DNA of 64,000 bases from NCBI GenBank assembly GCA_903929535.1, contig CAIYVC010000125.1, positions 1 through 64,000 of the forward strand, given 5' to 3'. The notes beneath the pieces were generated by a model. It ran no database searches. It was not told the origin of the DNA and saw only the letters and a program-made list of their open reading frames with translations. This stretch comes from an uncultured Caulobacteraceae bacterium (GTDB lineage: Bacteria > Pseudomonadota > Alphaproteobacteria > Caulobacterales > Caulobacteraceae). Of this stretch, positions 8,416 to 17,047 are shown piece by piece. Position numbers and translations under genes: made by a program. Each line of letters begins with the position of its first letter. The stretch's first letter is position 1.

Positions 8416-9345
8416 ATGAAGAGACTGATTCAGGCCTGCCTGTCCGCCGCCCTGCTCATCGGATCGGCGCCCGCCATCGCCGCCCCCGTTATCGTGACGG
8501 TCCAGGATAAGGGCGTGAAGACCCTCTGCGCGGAGGAGGACAACGTCTATGCGGTGATGACCGGGCCGGGCCTGCGCCACTTCACCGTCACCGCCCGCCA
8601 GCCGATCTATGGGCCGAAGCTGACCGAGAACGCCTACAAGGCCGACTTCACCAACTGCGGCATCAGCGGCGCCAAGGACATCAAGTTCAAGCCGCGCGAG
8701 CCGGTGGTTCTCTACGAAGACTCCCATGTGAAGCTGATGGGGATCACCTACGGCGGTTACTGGCGCGAGCAGCAGGTCGCGGTCGAGGTGGCCGGGCGCA
8801 AAGACGGCGGCTTCCACCTGATCCAGCTGTTCGTGAAGCACGGTGCCGACGTGCAGGAGGCCCTGGTGCTGCACGCCATGGACGGCTACTGGCGGCTTCG
8901 TCCCCTGCCGCTGCCCCAGTTCGGCGGCTCGGTTTATGGGTCCTCCTTCCTGATCGGGCCGGTGGAGGAGGAAGGGCGGCCCTTCGTGCGCATCAAGTCG
9001 GTGCGCTTCGACCCCAGGCGGATGGCGTTCCACGTCGCCTTCGAGAAGGGCGGCGCGGCGGACGTCACGATCAAACAGCTGGATCACCAACAGCTCAGCG
9101 CCGCCGTCACCCTCGATCCGCCGGTCTCCGGCGGGCCCTTCGCGGCCCTGCGCTCGATGTATGTGGCCGACGACAACGCGGACACCGCCGAGCTCGACTG
9201 GCGCGGCCCGCTCGGAGGCGACCACAGCGACCCCGCGGTCGGCTTCGGCCAGGTCAGGGCGTCGTCGTTCGGCTTCGTCCGCTGGGTTCCTTCGCGCCAC
9301 AACAGCGCCGCGCCGGACCTATTGTTCGGCGACTTCTCGGACTAG
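8416..9345 (+). CDS. Exported protein of unknown function
   Basis: A 309-residue protein with a clear signal peptide (MKRLIQACLSAALLIGSAPAIAA, cleavage near 23) and no other membrane segment, so it is probably periplasmic. The mature part is a mixed sequence with many short beta-like stretches (GITYGGYWREQQVAVEVAGR, KSVRFDPRRMAFHVAFEKG) and few cysteines. I do not recognise a family. It is transcribed alone: divergent from dapF and overlapping the stop of the convergent VOC gene by 4 bases. Confidence 0.75.
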   Translation: MKRLIQACLSAALLIGSAPAIAAPVIVTVQDKGVKTLCAEEDNVYAVMTGPGLRHFTVTARQPIYGPKLTENAYKADFTNCGISGAKDIKFKPREPVVLYEDSHVKLMGITYGGYWREQQVAVEVAGRKDGGFHLIQLFVKHGADVQEALVLHAMDGYWRLRPLPLPQFGGSVYGSSFLIGPVEEEGRPFVRIKSVRFDPRRMAFHVAFEKGGAADVTIKQLDHQQLSAAVTLDPPVSGGPFAALRSMYVADDNADTAELDWRGPLGGDHSDPAVGFGQVRASSFGFVRWVPSRHNSAAPDLLFGDFSD

Positions 9346-9815
9346 CTGTCGTACGCCGCTTTCAGTTTGGCGATGTCGAGCTTCACCATCTGCATCATGG
9401 CGCCCATCACCTTGCCGACCTTGGCCTTGTCCGGGTCCTTGATCATCTCCATCAGCGCCTTGGGCGTGATCTGCCACGACACGCCGTACTTGTCGGTCAG
9501 CCAGCCGCAGGCGACAGGCCTGCCGCCGTCCGACGTGAGGTTGTCCCACAGGTGGTCGACCTCGGCCTGATCGTCGCAATAGACCATAAGCGATATGGCG
9601 TCGGAGAAGGGGTGGCCGGGTCCGCCGTTCATGGCGTGGAACGTCATGCCGTCCAGTTCGAACTCCACCACCAGCACCTCGCCTGTCGGGCCGGGAGCGT
9701 TCTCGCTATTGCGGCTGATCGCCTTGATCCTCGAATTCTTGAAGATCGAGACATAGAAGTTGGCGGCCGGCTCGGCCTGGCCGTCGAACCACAGGAAGGT
9801 GCTGATCTTCTGCAT
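9342..9815 (-). CDS. VOC/PhnB-like (glyoxalase-fold) protein
   Basis: A 157-residue member of the 3-demethylubiquinone-9 3-methyltransferase-like branch of the vicinal oxygen chelate superfamily. It opens MQKISTFLWFDGQAEPAANF and contains FELDGMTFHAMNGGP and the pattern TDKYGVSWQITPKAL, which are hallmarks of this branch. The start at 9815 is supported by an AGGAAAA sequence about 9 bases upstream. These proteins share the fold but enzymatic activity is generally unproven. It stands between rlmH (upstream, same strand, with a palindromic repeat in the gap) and a convergent exported protein. Confidence 0.88.
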   Translation of the reverse strand: MQKISTFLWFDGQAEPAANFYVSIFKNSRIKAISRNSENAPGPTGEVLVVEFELDGMTFHAMNGGPGHPFSDAISLMVYCDDQAEVDHLWDNLTSDGGRPVACGWLTDKYGVSWQITPKALMEMIKDPDKAKVGKVMGAMMQMVKLDIAKLKAAYDS

Positions 9816-9889
9816 CGGGGGTTTTCCTCTAGGGCTTCCTGCCAAGGACGCACGACTGTGGCCCGCGCCGACACCCTGCTTCATTTTCC

Positions 9890-9915
9890 GCGCTAACGCT
9901 TCGCTGCTTGAGCGC
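9890..9915. repeat. 26-bp intergenic palindrome, copy 2
   Basis: Reads GCGCTAACGCTTC then GCTGCTTGAGCGC. It is identical to the copy at 16238-16263 over all 26 bases. It lies between rlmH (ends at 9924) and the VOC gene, both on the minus strand. Confidence 0.88.
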
Positions 9916-9923
9916 GGCCCAGC

Positions 9924-10388
9924 CTAGTCCCGGTGATACGGGCTGCCCTGCAGGATGGTGACCGCGCGGTAGACCTGTTCGGCAAGCATCACCCGCGCCA
10001 GAGCGTGGGGCCAGGTCTGGGGACCGAAGGCGAGGGTCTCGTCGGCCCTGGCCAGCAGCTCGGGCGAATGGCCGTCGGCGCCGCCGATCACGATCACCAG
10101 TTTGCGCACCCCGTCGTCGCGCAGCCTGGCGATGCGGGTGGCGAAGGCGCGGGAGGGATGGGTCTTGCCGCGTTCGTCGCAGGCGATCACGTGCGCATCG
10201 GCCAGATGCTCGAGCAAAAGCTCGCCTTCGGCGGCCTTGCCGGGCTTTCGGCTCTCAAGCTCGACGATATCGACCGGCCCCAGCCCCAGGGCGCGTCCGG
10301 ACGCGGTGGCCCGCTCGGCGTAGTCCTTGACCAGGCCCGCTTCAGCCGTGCGGCCCAGGCGCCCGATGGCCAGGATCGTGATCTTCAG
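9924..10388 (-). CDS. rlmH: 23S rRNA pseudouridine-1915 N3-methyltransferase RlmH, apparent CTG start
   Basis: SPOUT methyltransferase acting on helix 69 of assembled 70S ribosomes. The conserved C-terminal half includes IGGADGHSPELLARAD and the end LQGSPYHRD. The N terminus (KITILAIGRLGRTAEAGLVKDY) is clearly RlmH, but the only possible initiator is CTG at 10386-10388; no in-frame ATG or GTG exists and the first TTG (10217) would remove 57 residues of conserved protein. With CTG the length is 154, the normal size. The CTG overlaps the rsfS stop as CTGA, the same geometry as the ATGA overlaps seen elsewhere here. Confidence 0.9.
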   Translation of the reverse strand: MKITILAIGRLGRTAEAGLVKDYAERATASGRALGLGPVDIVELESRKPGKAAEGELLLEHLADAHVIACDERGKTHPSRAFATRIARLRDDGVRKLVIVIGGADGHSPELLARADETLAFGPQTWPHALARVMLAEQVYRAVTILQGSPYHRD

Positions 10389-10810
10389 TTGGCGACCGAC
10401 CGCGCAGGCGGCTCCACCGACCAGATCTTCTCGATGTTGTAGAAGCTGCGCACTTCGGGGCGGAACAGGTGGATGATGATGTCCCCCGCGTCGATCAGCA
10501 CCCAGTCGCAGTGCGGCAGACCCTCGACCCGCGCCTTGCCCGCGCCCGCTTCCTTCAGCGCACGCAACAGGTGGTCGGCCAGGGCGCCGACGTGACGGTG
10601 CGAGCGGCCGGAGGCCACGATCATGGTGTCGGCGACGGAGCTCTTATCCTTGAGGTCGATCATGACGATGTCCTGGGCCTTATCCTCGTCGAGGCGGTGC
10701 AGGATCATCTCTTCCAGCGACCCGGTGGTGGTCTGCTGGGGGTCTTCCGAAGATGCGCTCGCGGGCGCTTCATTCGGTACAGGCGCACTGGGCGCGGGTG
10801 GACGGTTCAG
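10385..10810 (-). CDS. rsfS: Ribosomal silencing factor RsfS, likely CTG start
   Basis: RsfS binds ribosomal protein L14 and blocks subunit joining during starvation. The core MILHRLDEDKAQDIVMID through SHRHVGALADHLL, CDWVLIDAGDIIIHLF and RSFYNIEKIW is unmistakable. An ATG start at 10706-10708 would give 107 residues and trim the first helix (SLEE lies just upstream). The frame continues to a CTG at 10808-10810 preceded by AGGAG with 8-base spacing, giving 141 residues with an Ala/Pro/Ser-rich leader. I favour CTG but ATG remains possible. Operon order obgE-proB-proA-nadD-rsfS-rlmH is typical of alphaproteobacteria. Confidence 0.85.
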   Translation of the reverse strand: MNRPPAPSAPVPNEAPASASSEDPQQTTTGSLEEMILHRLDEDKAQDIVMIDLKDKSSVADTMIVASGRSHRHVGALADHLLRALKEAGAGKARVEGLPHCDWVLIDAGDIIIHLFRPEVRSFYNIEKIWSVEPPARSVAN

Positions 10811-10831
10811 CGTGGAAACTCCTCTGTCGCT

Positions 10832-10867
10832 AGAGCGCGTCAGGCGAAAGTGGGTACCGGTTTCGCC
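10832..10867. repeat. Second intergenic palindromic element centred on GGTACC
   Basis: Contains GCGTCAGGCGAAAGTGGG followed by TACCGGTTTCGCC; the GCGAAA and TTTCGC arms flank a GGTACC core. It resembles an intergenic element I recall as widespread in alphaproteobacteria. It lies between the nadD stop and the rsfS ribosome binding site, and only one copy is seen in this window. Confidence 0.6.
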
Positions 10868-10920
10868 GCCCGACGGGCTCCAACATCAAGCCTTCCATAG
10901 CACAAAAGCGGCCGAATTCA

Positions 10921-11589
10921 TCAGGGTGTTTTCAGGGACGCCTTGCGCAGCCTTGCCCTGAGCGCCGTGGACGACGTGAAATTGAGCGGCGCGCGCAGAT
11001 AGACCCAGGCCGGCGGCGCCCGTCCGGCCAGCAGCCGGGCCTCGCGCGAGGGGACCTTGGCGAAGGCGAAACGGCGGGCGGCGGCGGAGAAGCGGCTTTT
11101 GATCTCGGCGCCGGGCCGGGCGATCACCGCCACCGGCATTTCGCGCATGATGTTCACCCAGCCGCGCCAGCTGTGCAGGCTGTCCAGGTTGTCCGCCCCC
11201 ATGATCCAGACGAACTTCACCCCGGGGAAGCGCACCTTCATGATCCGCAGCAGGTCGATGGTGTAGCGCGACCCGATCCGGCTTTCGGCGTTGGTCACGA
11301 TCATCGACGGACCGCGCGCCTCCTGCCGGGCGCCCTTCATGCGCACGGCCAGGCTGGCGCTATCTTCCGCCGGCTTCAGCGGGTTCTGCGGCGACACAAA
11401 CCAGACCACCCGGTCCAGCTGCAGCCGCTTCAGCGCCGTCTCGGCGACGTGGGCGTGGCCGTCATGGGCCGGATTAAACGAGCCGCCGAACAGTCCCACC
11501 CGCATGCCGGGCAAAAGCGTGAAGCCCAGGCGCAGGCCCGAGGGCCGTCCGGCGGTCGGTACGCGTCTGGCGGCGCCGGCGATCCACAT
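10921..11589 (-). CDS. nadD: Nicotinate-nucleotide adenylyltransferase
   Basis: Adenylates nicotinate mononucleotide to deamido-NAD in NAD synthesis. The nucleotidyltransferase motif GGSFNPAHDGH lies at residues 35-45 and the C-terminal phosphate-binding signature appears as FTSSTALRARLR near the end. I start it at the ATG (MWIAGAARRV) sharing one base with the proA stop, giving 222 residues; an internal ATG (MRVGLFGGSFNP) would also give a functional-looking enzyme. The 110 bp between its stop and rsfS include the GGTACC-centred repeat. Confidence 0.93.
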   Translation of the reverse strand: MWIAGAARRVPTAGRPSGLRLGFTLLPGMRVGLFGGSFNPAHDGHAHVAETALKRLQLDRVVWFVSPQNPLKPAEDSASLAVRMKGARQEARGPSMIVTNAESRIGSRYTIDLLRIMKVRFPGVKFVWIMGADNLDSLHSWRGWVNIMREMPVAVIARPGAEIKSRFSAAARRFAFAKVPSREARLLAGRAPPAWVYLRAPLNFTSSTALRARLRKASLKTP

Positions 11590-13091
11590 CAGCGGCGCAG
11601 TTTCGGATCGGACTGGTGCACGCGGCTCCTGACCGTGAACACCCCGTCGCCCGACAAGATGCCCGAGCGGGCGAACAGCCGTCCGTGCTCCCAGTTGGAC
11701 AGGCCCAGCTCGGGCCGGTTCAGGGCGTACTGACCGTCCACCCAGCGGGTGAAGCCGTCGCCGACGAAGGGTGCGTTGATCGCCGCATAGAAGGCGTCGT
11801 GGGCGGCGGGGTCCTGCGAGATCAGGCTGGCGTCGAACTGAGGGCTGTAGCGGTTGAAGAGGGCGATGGCCTCCTGCACGGAGCCGACTACGGCCAGACT
11901 GACCTCCGGCGTCTCCTCCCACTCCCATTCGTGGCCGAGCTGCTCCTCCGGCAGGACCTCGGCGCGGACCTCTTCAACGTCGCCCTCGGCGCGGCGGATC
12001 CTGGCTGTCCGGTCGAGCCAGCCGGGCGGCAGCAGGGTCTGCCCGCCCTCCAGCACATGCAGCTTGCAGCCATGGCCGCGCGACTGTCCGGCCCGCTCCA
12101 GGGCGGCCAGGAAAAGGGGGACCAATTCACCCGCCCGCTCGGTCACGATGCAGCAGACGTTCAGGGTGTTGCAGACCTTGCGGTCCAGCGACGCCTCGAC
12201 CACGGCCTCGAAGCGGGCCGCATCAGCGGTCGCGTCTGCCACCAGCCAGGCCCCGCCGGTCCCGTGCAGGCTCACCGGCACGCCCGCTTGGCGCGCCACC
12301 GCGCCCAGCTGCGCCACCGCCGGTCCGGACCCGCGCGCCACGGCCAGGGCCAGGCGGCGGTCCGAGAACATGGCCCAGCCAGCCGAGCGTTCGGGACTTT
12401 CTACCAGAGACGCGGCGCCTTCAGGCAGGCCTGCGGCGGCCAGGGCCGGAGCCAGGGCGTGCTCGACGATGGCCTGGGCGGTGCCGAGCGCGTCCGAGCC
12501 GATGCGGAAAACCACGGTATTGCCCGAGCGCAGCACGCCGGTGGCGTCGGCGAACACATTGGGCCGGCCCTCGAACACGAAGGCGACCACCCCTAGCGGC
12601 GCGGCGGTCTGTTCGACACTCCAACCCGCATGCTCGACCCGTTCCAGCACCTTGCCGCGCCCGGACGGCGTGTCGCGCCAGCCTTCCAGGCCCTCGATCA
12701 TGCCCTGGCGCATCTTCTCGTCGGCGGTCAGCCGGGTGGTGGAGCGGCCCGCCGCGCGCGCCTTGTCCACGTCATAGGCGTTGGCGATGGCGATGGAGCG
12801 CCAGCGGTCGTCCGAGGCGAGGTTGGCGGCGAAGGCGGCGAAGAAGGCGCTGATCTGCTCGTCCGAGACCCGGCTCATCGCCTCGAAGGCGTCATGCGCT
12901 CGGCCCACCGCGTCCTGCGCGATCGCCTGCACGGCGGCGGGAATGTGCAGCAGGGCGCCGCTGTCCTGCACCACCACCAGGCTGTCGCCGGCTTCAAAGC
13001 GCGCGGCGAGGTCGGCGGAGACCGTTGCGATACGGTTTCCGCCAAACGGGATCGGCATCCCGACCGTCAGCTTTTCAAGCGCAGCTGTCAT
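11589..13091 (-). CDS. proA: Gamma-glutamyl phosphate reductase (divergent, extended ProA)
   Basis: NADPH-dependent second step of proline synthesis, by homology and position after proB. It has 500 residues against the usual 410-430, the excess being an N-terminal extension of about 70 residues. ProA-like blocks include GKVLERVEHAGWSVEQTAAP, then LGVVAFVFEGRPNVFADA (166-183), and the active-site region KVCNTLNVCC with Cys307. Classical ProA has C-N-A-x-E-T after the nucleophile; here it is C-N-T-L-N-V, so the site is atypical. The final part GDGFTRWVDGQYALNRPELGL is typical of the family. Overlap of one base with nadD supports one operon. Confidence 0.85.
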   Translation of the reverse strand: MTAALEKLTVGMPIPFGGNRIATVSADLAARFEAGDSLVVVQDSGALLHIPAAVQAIAQDAVGRAHDAFEAMSRVSDEQISAFFAAFAANLASDDRWRSIAIANAYDVDKARAAGRSTTRLTADEKMRQGMIEGLEGWRDTPSGRGKVLERVEHAGWSVEQTAAPLGVVAFVFEGRPNVFADATGVLRSGNTVVFRIGSDALGTAQAIVEHALAPALAAAGLPEGAASLVESPERSAGWAMFSDRRLALAVARGSGPAVAQLGAVARQAGVPVSLHGTGGAWLVADATADAARFEAVVEASLDRKVCNTLNVCCIVTERAGELVPLFLAALERAGQSRGHGCKLHVLEGGQTLLPPGWLDRTARIRRAEGDVEEVRAEVLPEEQLGHEWEWEETPEVSLAVVGSVQEAIALFNRYSPQFDASLISQDPAAHDAFYAAINAPFVGDGFTRWVDGQYALNRPELGLSNWEHGRLFARSGILSGDGVFTVRSRVHQSDPKLRR

Positions 13092-13159
13092 CGCGTGGTC
13101 ATTAAGGGGTTCAAGACAGTTAGGAAATGGCGCCGGCGGAGCTTTTGCTCAATGGGGGC

Positions 13160-14305
13160 CTAAGCCTGGGCGCGCTTTCCCGCCAGCGCCAGATCGTCGG
13201 CGTGAATCAGGGTGGCGCCTTCGGTGTAGCCCAGCACCCCCTCGATGGCGTCCGAGCGCAGGCCCATGATCCGCTCGGCCTCCGCCGCGTCGTAGCGCGT
13301 GAGGCCCCGCCCGACCTCGCGCCCGGCGGGGTCCAGCACCAGCACCGCGTCGCCCTTGCCGAACCGGCCCTCGACCTTGCGCACCCCCGCCGGCAGCAGG
13401 CTCTTGCCCGCCTTCAGCGCGGTGACCGCCCCCGCGTCGATGGTCAGCGAGCCCTGGGGCGCCAGGGATCCGGCGATCCACTGCTTGTAGGCCGCCGAGG
13501 CGCTCTGCGAGGGCTCGATCAGGGTGGCGGCGGCGCCGTCTTCCACGGCCTGGAGTGGTGCGGGGCGGCGGCCGAGCGTGATCAGCGTCGCGCAGCCCGC
13601 GCCTTGCGCGATGCGGGCGGCGGTCAGCTTGGTGGCCATGCCGCCGGTGCCGACCCCGGCCTCGGCGTTGGAGCCCCCGGCCATGGCTTCGATCTCGGCG
13701 GTGAGTTCGGAGATCACCGCGATGCGCGTGGCGCCCGTGTCCTTGCGCGGATCGGCTGTGTAGAGGCCGTCGACGTCCGACAGCAGCACCAGAAGGTCCG
13801 CCCCGATCATCTGGGCCACGCGGGCCGCCAGCCGGTCGTTGTCGCCGTAGCGGATTTCCTCGGTGGCCACCGTGTCGTTCTCGTTGACGATGGGCGCCAC
13901 GCCCAGGGCCAGCAGGGTCTCCATGGTCGCCTTGGCGTTCAGCCAGCGTCCGCGCGTCTCGGTGTCGTCGCGGGTCAGCAGCACCTGGGCAGCCTGCAAT
14001 CCGTGAGGCTCGAAGGCTTCTTCCCAGGCGCGCATCAACAGGCCCTGTCCGGCGGCGGCCGCCGCCTGCTTTTCCGGCAGGGTCAGGGCGCGGCGGCCCA
14101 GCCCCAGGCGCTTGCGGCCCAGCGCCACGGCGCCGGAGGAGACGATCAGGAACTGCTGCCCGCGTTTGCTCAGCCGCGCGGCGTCGGCGACCAGCGCGCC
14201 CAGCCAGGCGCGGTCCGGCTCTCCGGTCTCGCTATCGACCACCAGGGCCGAGCCGACCTTCAGCACGATGCGGCGGGCGGTCGCGAGCGAGGTCACGGAC
14301 GCCAC
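13160..14305 (-). CDS. proB: Glutamate 5-kinase
   Basis: Phosphorylates glutamate to gamma-glutamyl phosphate, the first committed step of proline synthesis and usually the proline-inhibited step. It has 381 residues: an amino-acid kinase domain ([13 protein letters not shown] near 12-24, [35 protein letters not shown]) and a C-terminal PUA domain (about 285-370, from [20 protein letters not shown]). Its start overlaps the end of obgE by 13 bases. proA follows after 68 bp. Confidence 0.96.
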   Translation of the reverse strand: MASVTSLATARRIVLKVGSALVVDSETGEPDRAWLGALVADAARLSKRGQQFLIVSSGAVALGRKRLGLGRRALTLPEKQAAAAAGQGLLMRAWEEAFEPHGLQAAQVLLTRDDTETRGRWLNAKATMETLLALGVAPIVNENDTVATEEIRYGDNDRLAARVAQMIGADLLVLLSDVDGLYTADPRKDTGATRIAVISELTAEIEAMAGGSNAEAGVGTGGMATKLTAARIAQGAGCATLITLGRRPAPLQAVEDGAAATLIEPSQSASAAYKQWIAGSLAPQGSLTIDAGAVTALKAGKSLLPAGVRKVEGRFGKGDAVLVLDPAGREVGRGLTRYDAAEAERIMGLRSDAIEGVLGYTEGATLIHADDLALAGKRAQA

Positions 14306-15360
14306 CCGCCCTCGGGCGCGCGTTCCTCGTCGATGTCGTCGGTGCGGGGCGCCTGGCCTTCCTCGGCGCGGCGGGCCTGCACTTCGTTGAAGGCGGCGCG
14401 CAGCAGATCGACCACGCCCTCGCCGGAAACGCCGGACACCCGCATCACCTTGTGACCGCAGGCGGCCTCGACCTCGGCCACCGCCGCGTCGCGCGCCTCG
14501 GGCGTCAGGGCGTCGATCTTGTTCAGGGCGACGATCTCGGACTTGTCCTCCAGCCCCTCGCCGTAAGCTTCAAGCTCGCCCCGGATGGTGGCCCAGGCTT
14601 CGCCCAGGTTCTCCTGGGTCCCGTCGATCAGGTGGATCAGCACGGCGGTGCGCTCCACATGGCCCAGGAACTTGACGCCCAGCCCCGCGCCCTCCGACGC
14701 CCCCTCGATGATGCCGGGGATGTCGGCCAGCACGAACCGTTCCTGGGGCGACAGGTCGACCACGCCCAGGTTGGGGGTCAAGGTGGTGAAGGGATAGTCG
14801 GCGATCTTAGGCTTGGCGGCGGAGGTGGCGGCCAGGAAGGTCGACTTGCCCGCGTTGGGCAGGCCCACCAGGCCCACATCTGCGATAAGCTTGAGTCGCA
14901 GCCACAGCCAGCGTTCCTGGCCGGCCAGGCCGGGGTTGGCATGGCGCGGGGCCTGGTTGATCGGGCCCTTGAAATAGGCGTTGCCGAAGCCGCCGTTGCC
15001 GCCGCGCGCCAGCATGAAGCGCATGCCCGCGTGGTCCAGATCGACGATCAGGGTCTCGCGGTCCTCCTCGAACACCTGGGTGCCCACCGGAACCTTGAGG
15101 ATGATGTCCTCGCCGTTATGGCCCGCGCGGTTGCGGCCCATGCCGTGGACGCCGGTGTCGGCCTTGAAATGCTGCTGGTAGCGGAAGTCGATCAGGGTGT
15201 TGAGCCCGTTGACCGCCACGATCCACACGTCTCCGCCCCGGCCGCCGTCGCCGCCGTCCGGACCGCCGTATTCGACGAACTTCTCGCGCCGGAACGACAC
15301 CGATCCGCCGCCGCCGTCGCCCGAGCGGATATAGATCTTGCACTGGTCGAGGAACTTCAT
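14293..15360 (-). CDS. obgE: Obg-family GTPase CgtA
   Basis: Essential GTPase in 50S subunit assembly and stringent-response coupling. It has 355 residues. The glycine-rich Obg domain starts [20 protein letters not shown] and covers about 1-158. The G domain has GLPNAGKST (166-174), the switch [20 protein letters not shown], and NKID. The acidic/basic C-terminal tail is short, as in Caulobacter CgtA. The start ATG at 15358-15360 is unambiguous from the Obg-domain opening. rplU-rpmA, often upstream, are not here; a 141-bp noncoding gap separates it from a divergent gene. Confidence 0.97.
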   Translation of the reverse strand: MKFLDQCKIYIRSGDGGGGSVSFRREKFVEYGGPDGGDGGRGGDVWIVAVNGLNTLIDFRYQQHFKADTGVHGMGRNRAGHNGEDIILKVPVGTQVFEEDRETLIVDLDHAGMRFMLARGGNGGFGNAYFKGPINQAPRHANPGLAGQERWLWLRLKLIADVGLVGLPNAGKSTFLAATSAAKPKIADYPFTTLTPNLGVVDLSPQERFVLADIPGIIEGASEGAGLGVKFLGHVERTAVLIHLIDGTQENLGEAWATIRGELEAYGEGLEDKSEIVALNKIDALTPEARDAAVAEVEAACGHKVMRVSGVSGEGVVDLLRAAFNEVQARRAEEGQAPRTDDIDEERAPEGGWRP

Positions 15361-15501
15361 GGCCCCCTTTTGTCCCAGGCGGGGCCTCCAGTCGAGCGCC
15401 GCTTTGGTCGGGCGGTCGACGGATTCAGCATCGATTAGGACTCTTGGGCGATAACCGGCGGGTGGCCACAGGGGGTGGCCAAGCTTCCCTGTGACGTCTG
15501 A

Positions 15502-15987
15502 ATGTTCCAGACCCGCCCCGCGCATAGTGCTCCGGCTTCTGAGCATCCCATCGCGCAATTCCCGCCCGCCGACCCTGTCTCGGCCCAGGCCCTGATCGAC
15601 GAAAAGGCCGGCTGGCTGCCTCAGGGAACGTGGGGCAAGACTGCGTATTTCAGCCTTTTCCGCCTCTGGCACGGCCGGGTGCGCGCCGAATACACGGCCC
15701 ACGCCACGCCCCACTTCCTGTTCCTGCTGGCCATGCTGCCGGTGCTGACCAAGGCGCGCGACGAGCTGAAGTCCATGACCCTGTGGGACCCGCCGGCGGG
15801 TCCGCTCAAGGATGTGCGCGACGGCCAGCCCGCTTGGCGCCAGTACAGCGCCTTCCTGCCCCGCATCGAGCAGACGGTGGCCGAGGTCGGCCCCTACAGC
15901 GAAATCAAGCTGCCGCAGGACCTGGATCACCTGCTGGAAAACATGACGGTGGCTGAAAGCGCCTTCCGCGAAGGCCCGCCCGCCTGA
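15502..15987 (+). CDS. Conserved hypothetical protein
   Basis: A 161-residue cytoplasmic-looking protein that I cannot assign. It has one moderately hydrophobic helix ([19 protein letters not shown], about 72-90) and polar flanks; no signal peptide, metal motif or repeat stands out. The start [14 protein letters not shown] is the first ATG of the frame. It is followed after 38 bp by the small SDHAF4-like gene in the same direction, so the two may be cotranscribed. Confidence 0.6.
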   Translation: MFQTRPAHSAPASEHPIAQFPPADPVSAQALIDEKAGWLPQGTWGKTAYFSLFRLWHGRVRAEYTAHATPHFLFLLAMLPVLTKARDELKSMTLWDPPAGPLKDVRDGQPAWRQYSAFLPRIEQTVAEVGPYSEIKLPQDLDHLLENMTVAESAFREGPPA

Positions 15988-16025
15988 CCCTTCACGGGGC
16001 CGCCCGCAGGACCTATGTCTGCGGC

Positions 16026-16226
16026 ATGAGCGAAGACAGCCCCATCCCCGGCGCCGCCCCCGGCAAGCCTCTGACGCCCGCCGCGGAGCGCGCCCTGCAG
16101 GAAGCCGCCGAGCGCCGCGCCGCCGAAGCCAAGGTCCAGGCCGCCCACGAAGTCGGCGGCCCCAAGGGCCCCGAACCCACCCGTTACGGCGACTGGGAGC
16201 GTAAGGGCCTGGCGGTGGATTTTTAG
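16026..16226 (+). CDS. DUF1674/SDHAF4-like protein (succinate dehydrogenase assembly factor 4 family)
   Basis: A 66-residue protein whose last 24 residues ([18 protein letters not shown] followed by LAVDF) are the hallmark of DUF1674, the family containing eukaryotic SDHAF4, which binds flavinylated SdhA during complex II assembly. The N-terminal half is Ala/Glu/Arg-rich helix ([19 protein letters not shown]). Bacterial function is inferred from homology. It ends 12 bp before a 26-bp palindrome that separates it from the convergent pyrF. Confidence 0.88.
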   Translation: MSEDSPIPGAAPGKPLTPAAERALQEAAERRAAEAKVQAAHEVGGPKGPEPTRYGDWERKGLAVDF

Positions 16227-16237
16227 TCTTTTTCTTT

Positions 16238-16263
16238 GCGCTAACGCTTCGCTGCTTGAGCGC
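16238..16263. repeat. 26-bp intergenic palindrome, copy 3
   Basis: Same 26 bases as the copy at 9890. It fills the short gap between the convergent DUF1674 gene and pyrF; its last base is the final base of the pyrF stop codon. A T-rich stretch (16221-16236) precedes it, so it could act as a terminator for pyrF on the minus strand. Confidence 0.88.
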
Positions 16264-16949
16264 TAGGCCATTTCCTGAACGATCCGCAGCGCCGCCTCGC
16301 GCGGATTGGGCGCTGCGGTGATCGGGCGGCCGCAGACCAGATGGCTGGCGCCGTTCTTGAGCGCGGCTGCGGGGGTCGAGGCGCGGGCCTGATCGTCCTT
16401 GCCCGACCAGTCGGGCCGCACACCGGGCGTCACCACCAGGAAATCAGGGCCCCCGATGCGCCGGGCGAGCGCCGCCTCGTGCGGGCTGGCCACCACTCCG
16501 TCGGCGCCGGCGTCGATGGCCTGGCGGATGCGCCGCTCGACCAGGGCGGCGACGCCCAGCCCATAGCCCAGGTCCTTCAGGTCGTCCTCGCTGAGGCTGG
16601 TCAGCACCGTCACGCCCAGGATTTTCACTTCCGAAGCCCCGCCTCGGCCCTTGACCGCCGCCTGCATCACCTGTGGCTCGGCGTGGACGGTCAGCAGATC
16701 GCAGGTCCCGGTTGCGGCGATGGCGGCGGTCGCCTTTTCCACGGTCGCCCCGATGTCGTGCAGCTTCCAGTCCAGGAACAGGCTGCGGCCCGAGGCCTTC
16801 AGCGCCTTGGCCATGGCCATGCCCTCGGTCGCCAGCAGCTGCAGCCCGATCTTGTAGAACGACACGGCGTCTCCCAGCCGGTCGACCATGGCCTCGGCCT
16901 CGGCGCGGGTGGGCAGGTCCAGCGGCAGGATCAGGCGGGGGTCGGACAC
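16263..16949 (-). CDS. pyrF: Orotidine 5'-phosphate decarboxylase
   Basis: Last step of UMP synthesis. It has 228 residues from a GTG start at 16947-16949; the choice is supported by GAGGAG six to seven bases upstream and by the family opening [11 protein letters not shown]. Catalytic residues are visible in [13 protein letters not shown] (Asp60, Lys62, Asp65), with the phosphate-binding ends VVTPGVRPD and LVCGRPIT. A longer ATG start exists upstream but would add unconserved sequence. It appears monocistronic. Confidence 0.95.
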   Translation of the reverse strand: MSDPRLILPLDLPTRAEAEAMVDRLGDAVSFYKIGLQLLATEGMAMAKALKASGRSLFLDWKLHDIGATVEKATAAIAATGTCDLLTVHAEPQVMQAAVKGRGGASEVKILGVTVLTSLSEDDLKDLGYGLGVAALVERRIRQAIDAGADGVVASPHEAALARRIGGPDFLVVTPGVRPDWSGKDDQARASTPAAALKNGASHLVCGRPITAAPNPREAALRIVQEMA

Positions 16950-17047
16950 GGGCGGCTCCTCGGAATCGGCAGCTATCAGGGTAGGCGCCGCCGCGAGCCC
17001 GACAATCGATTTCCGCGCCGGGCCTTCGTGAGCCCTGATCACATTGA

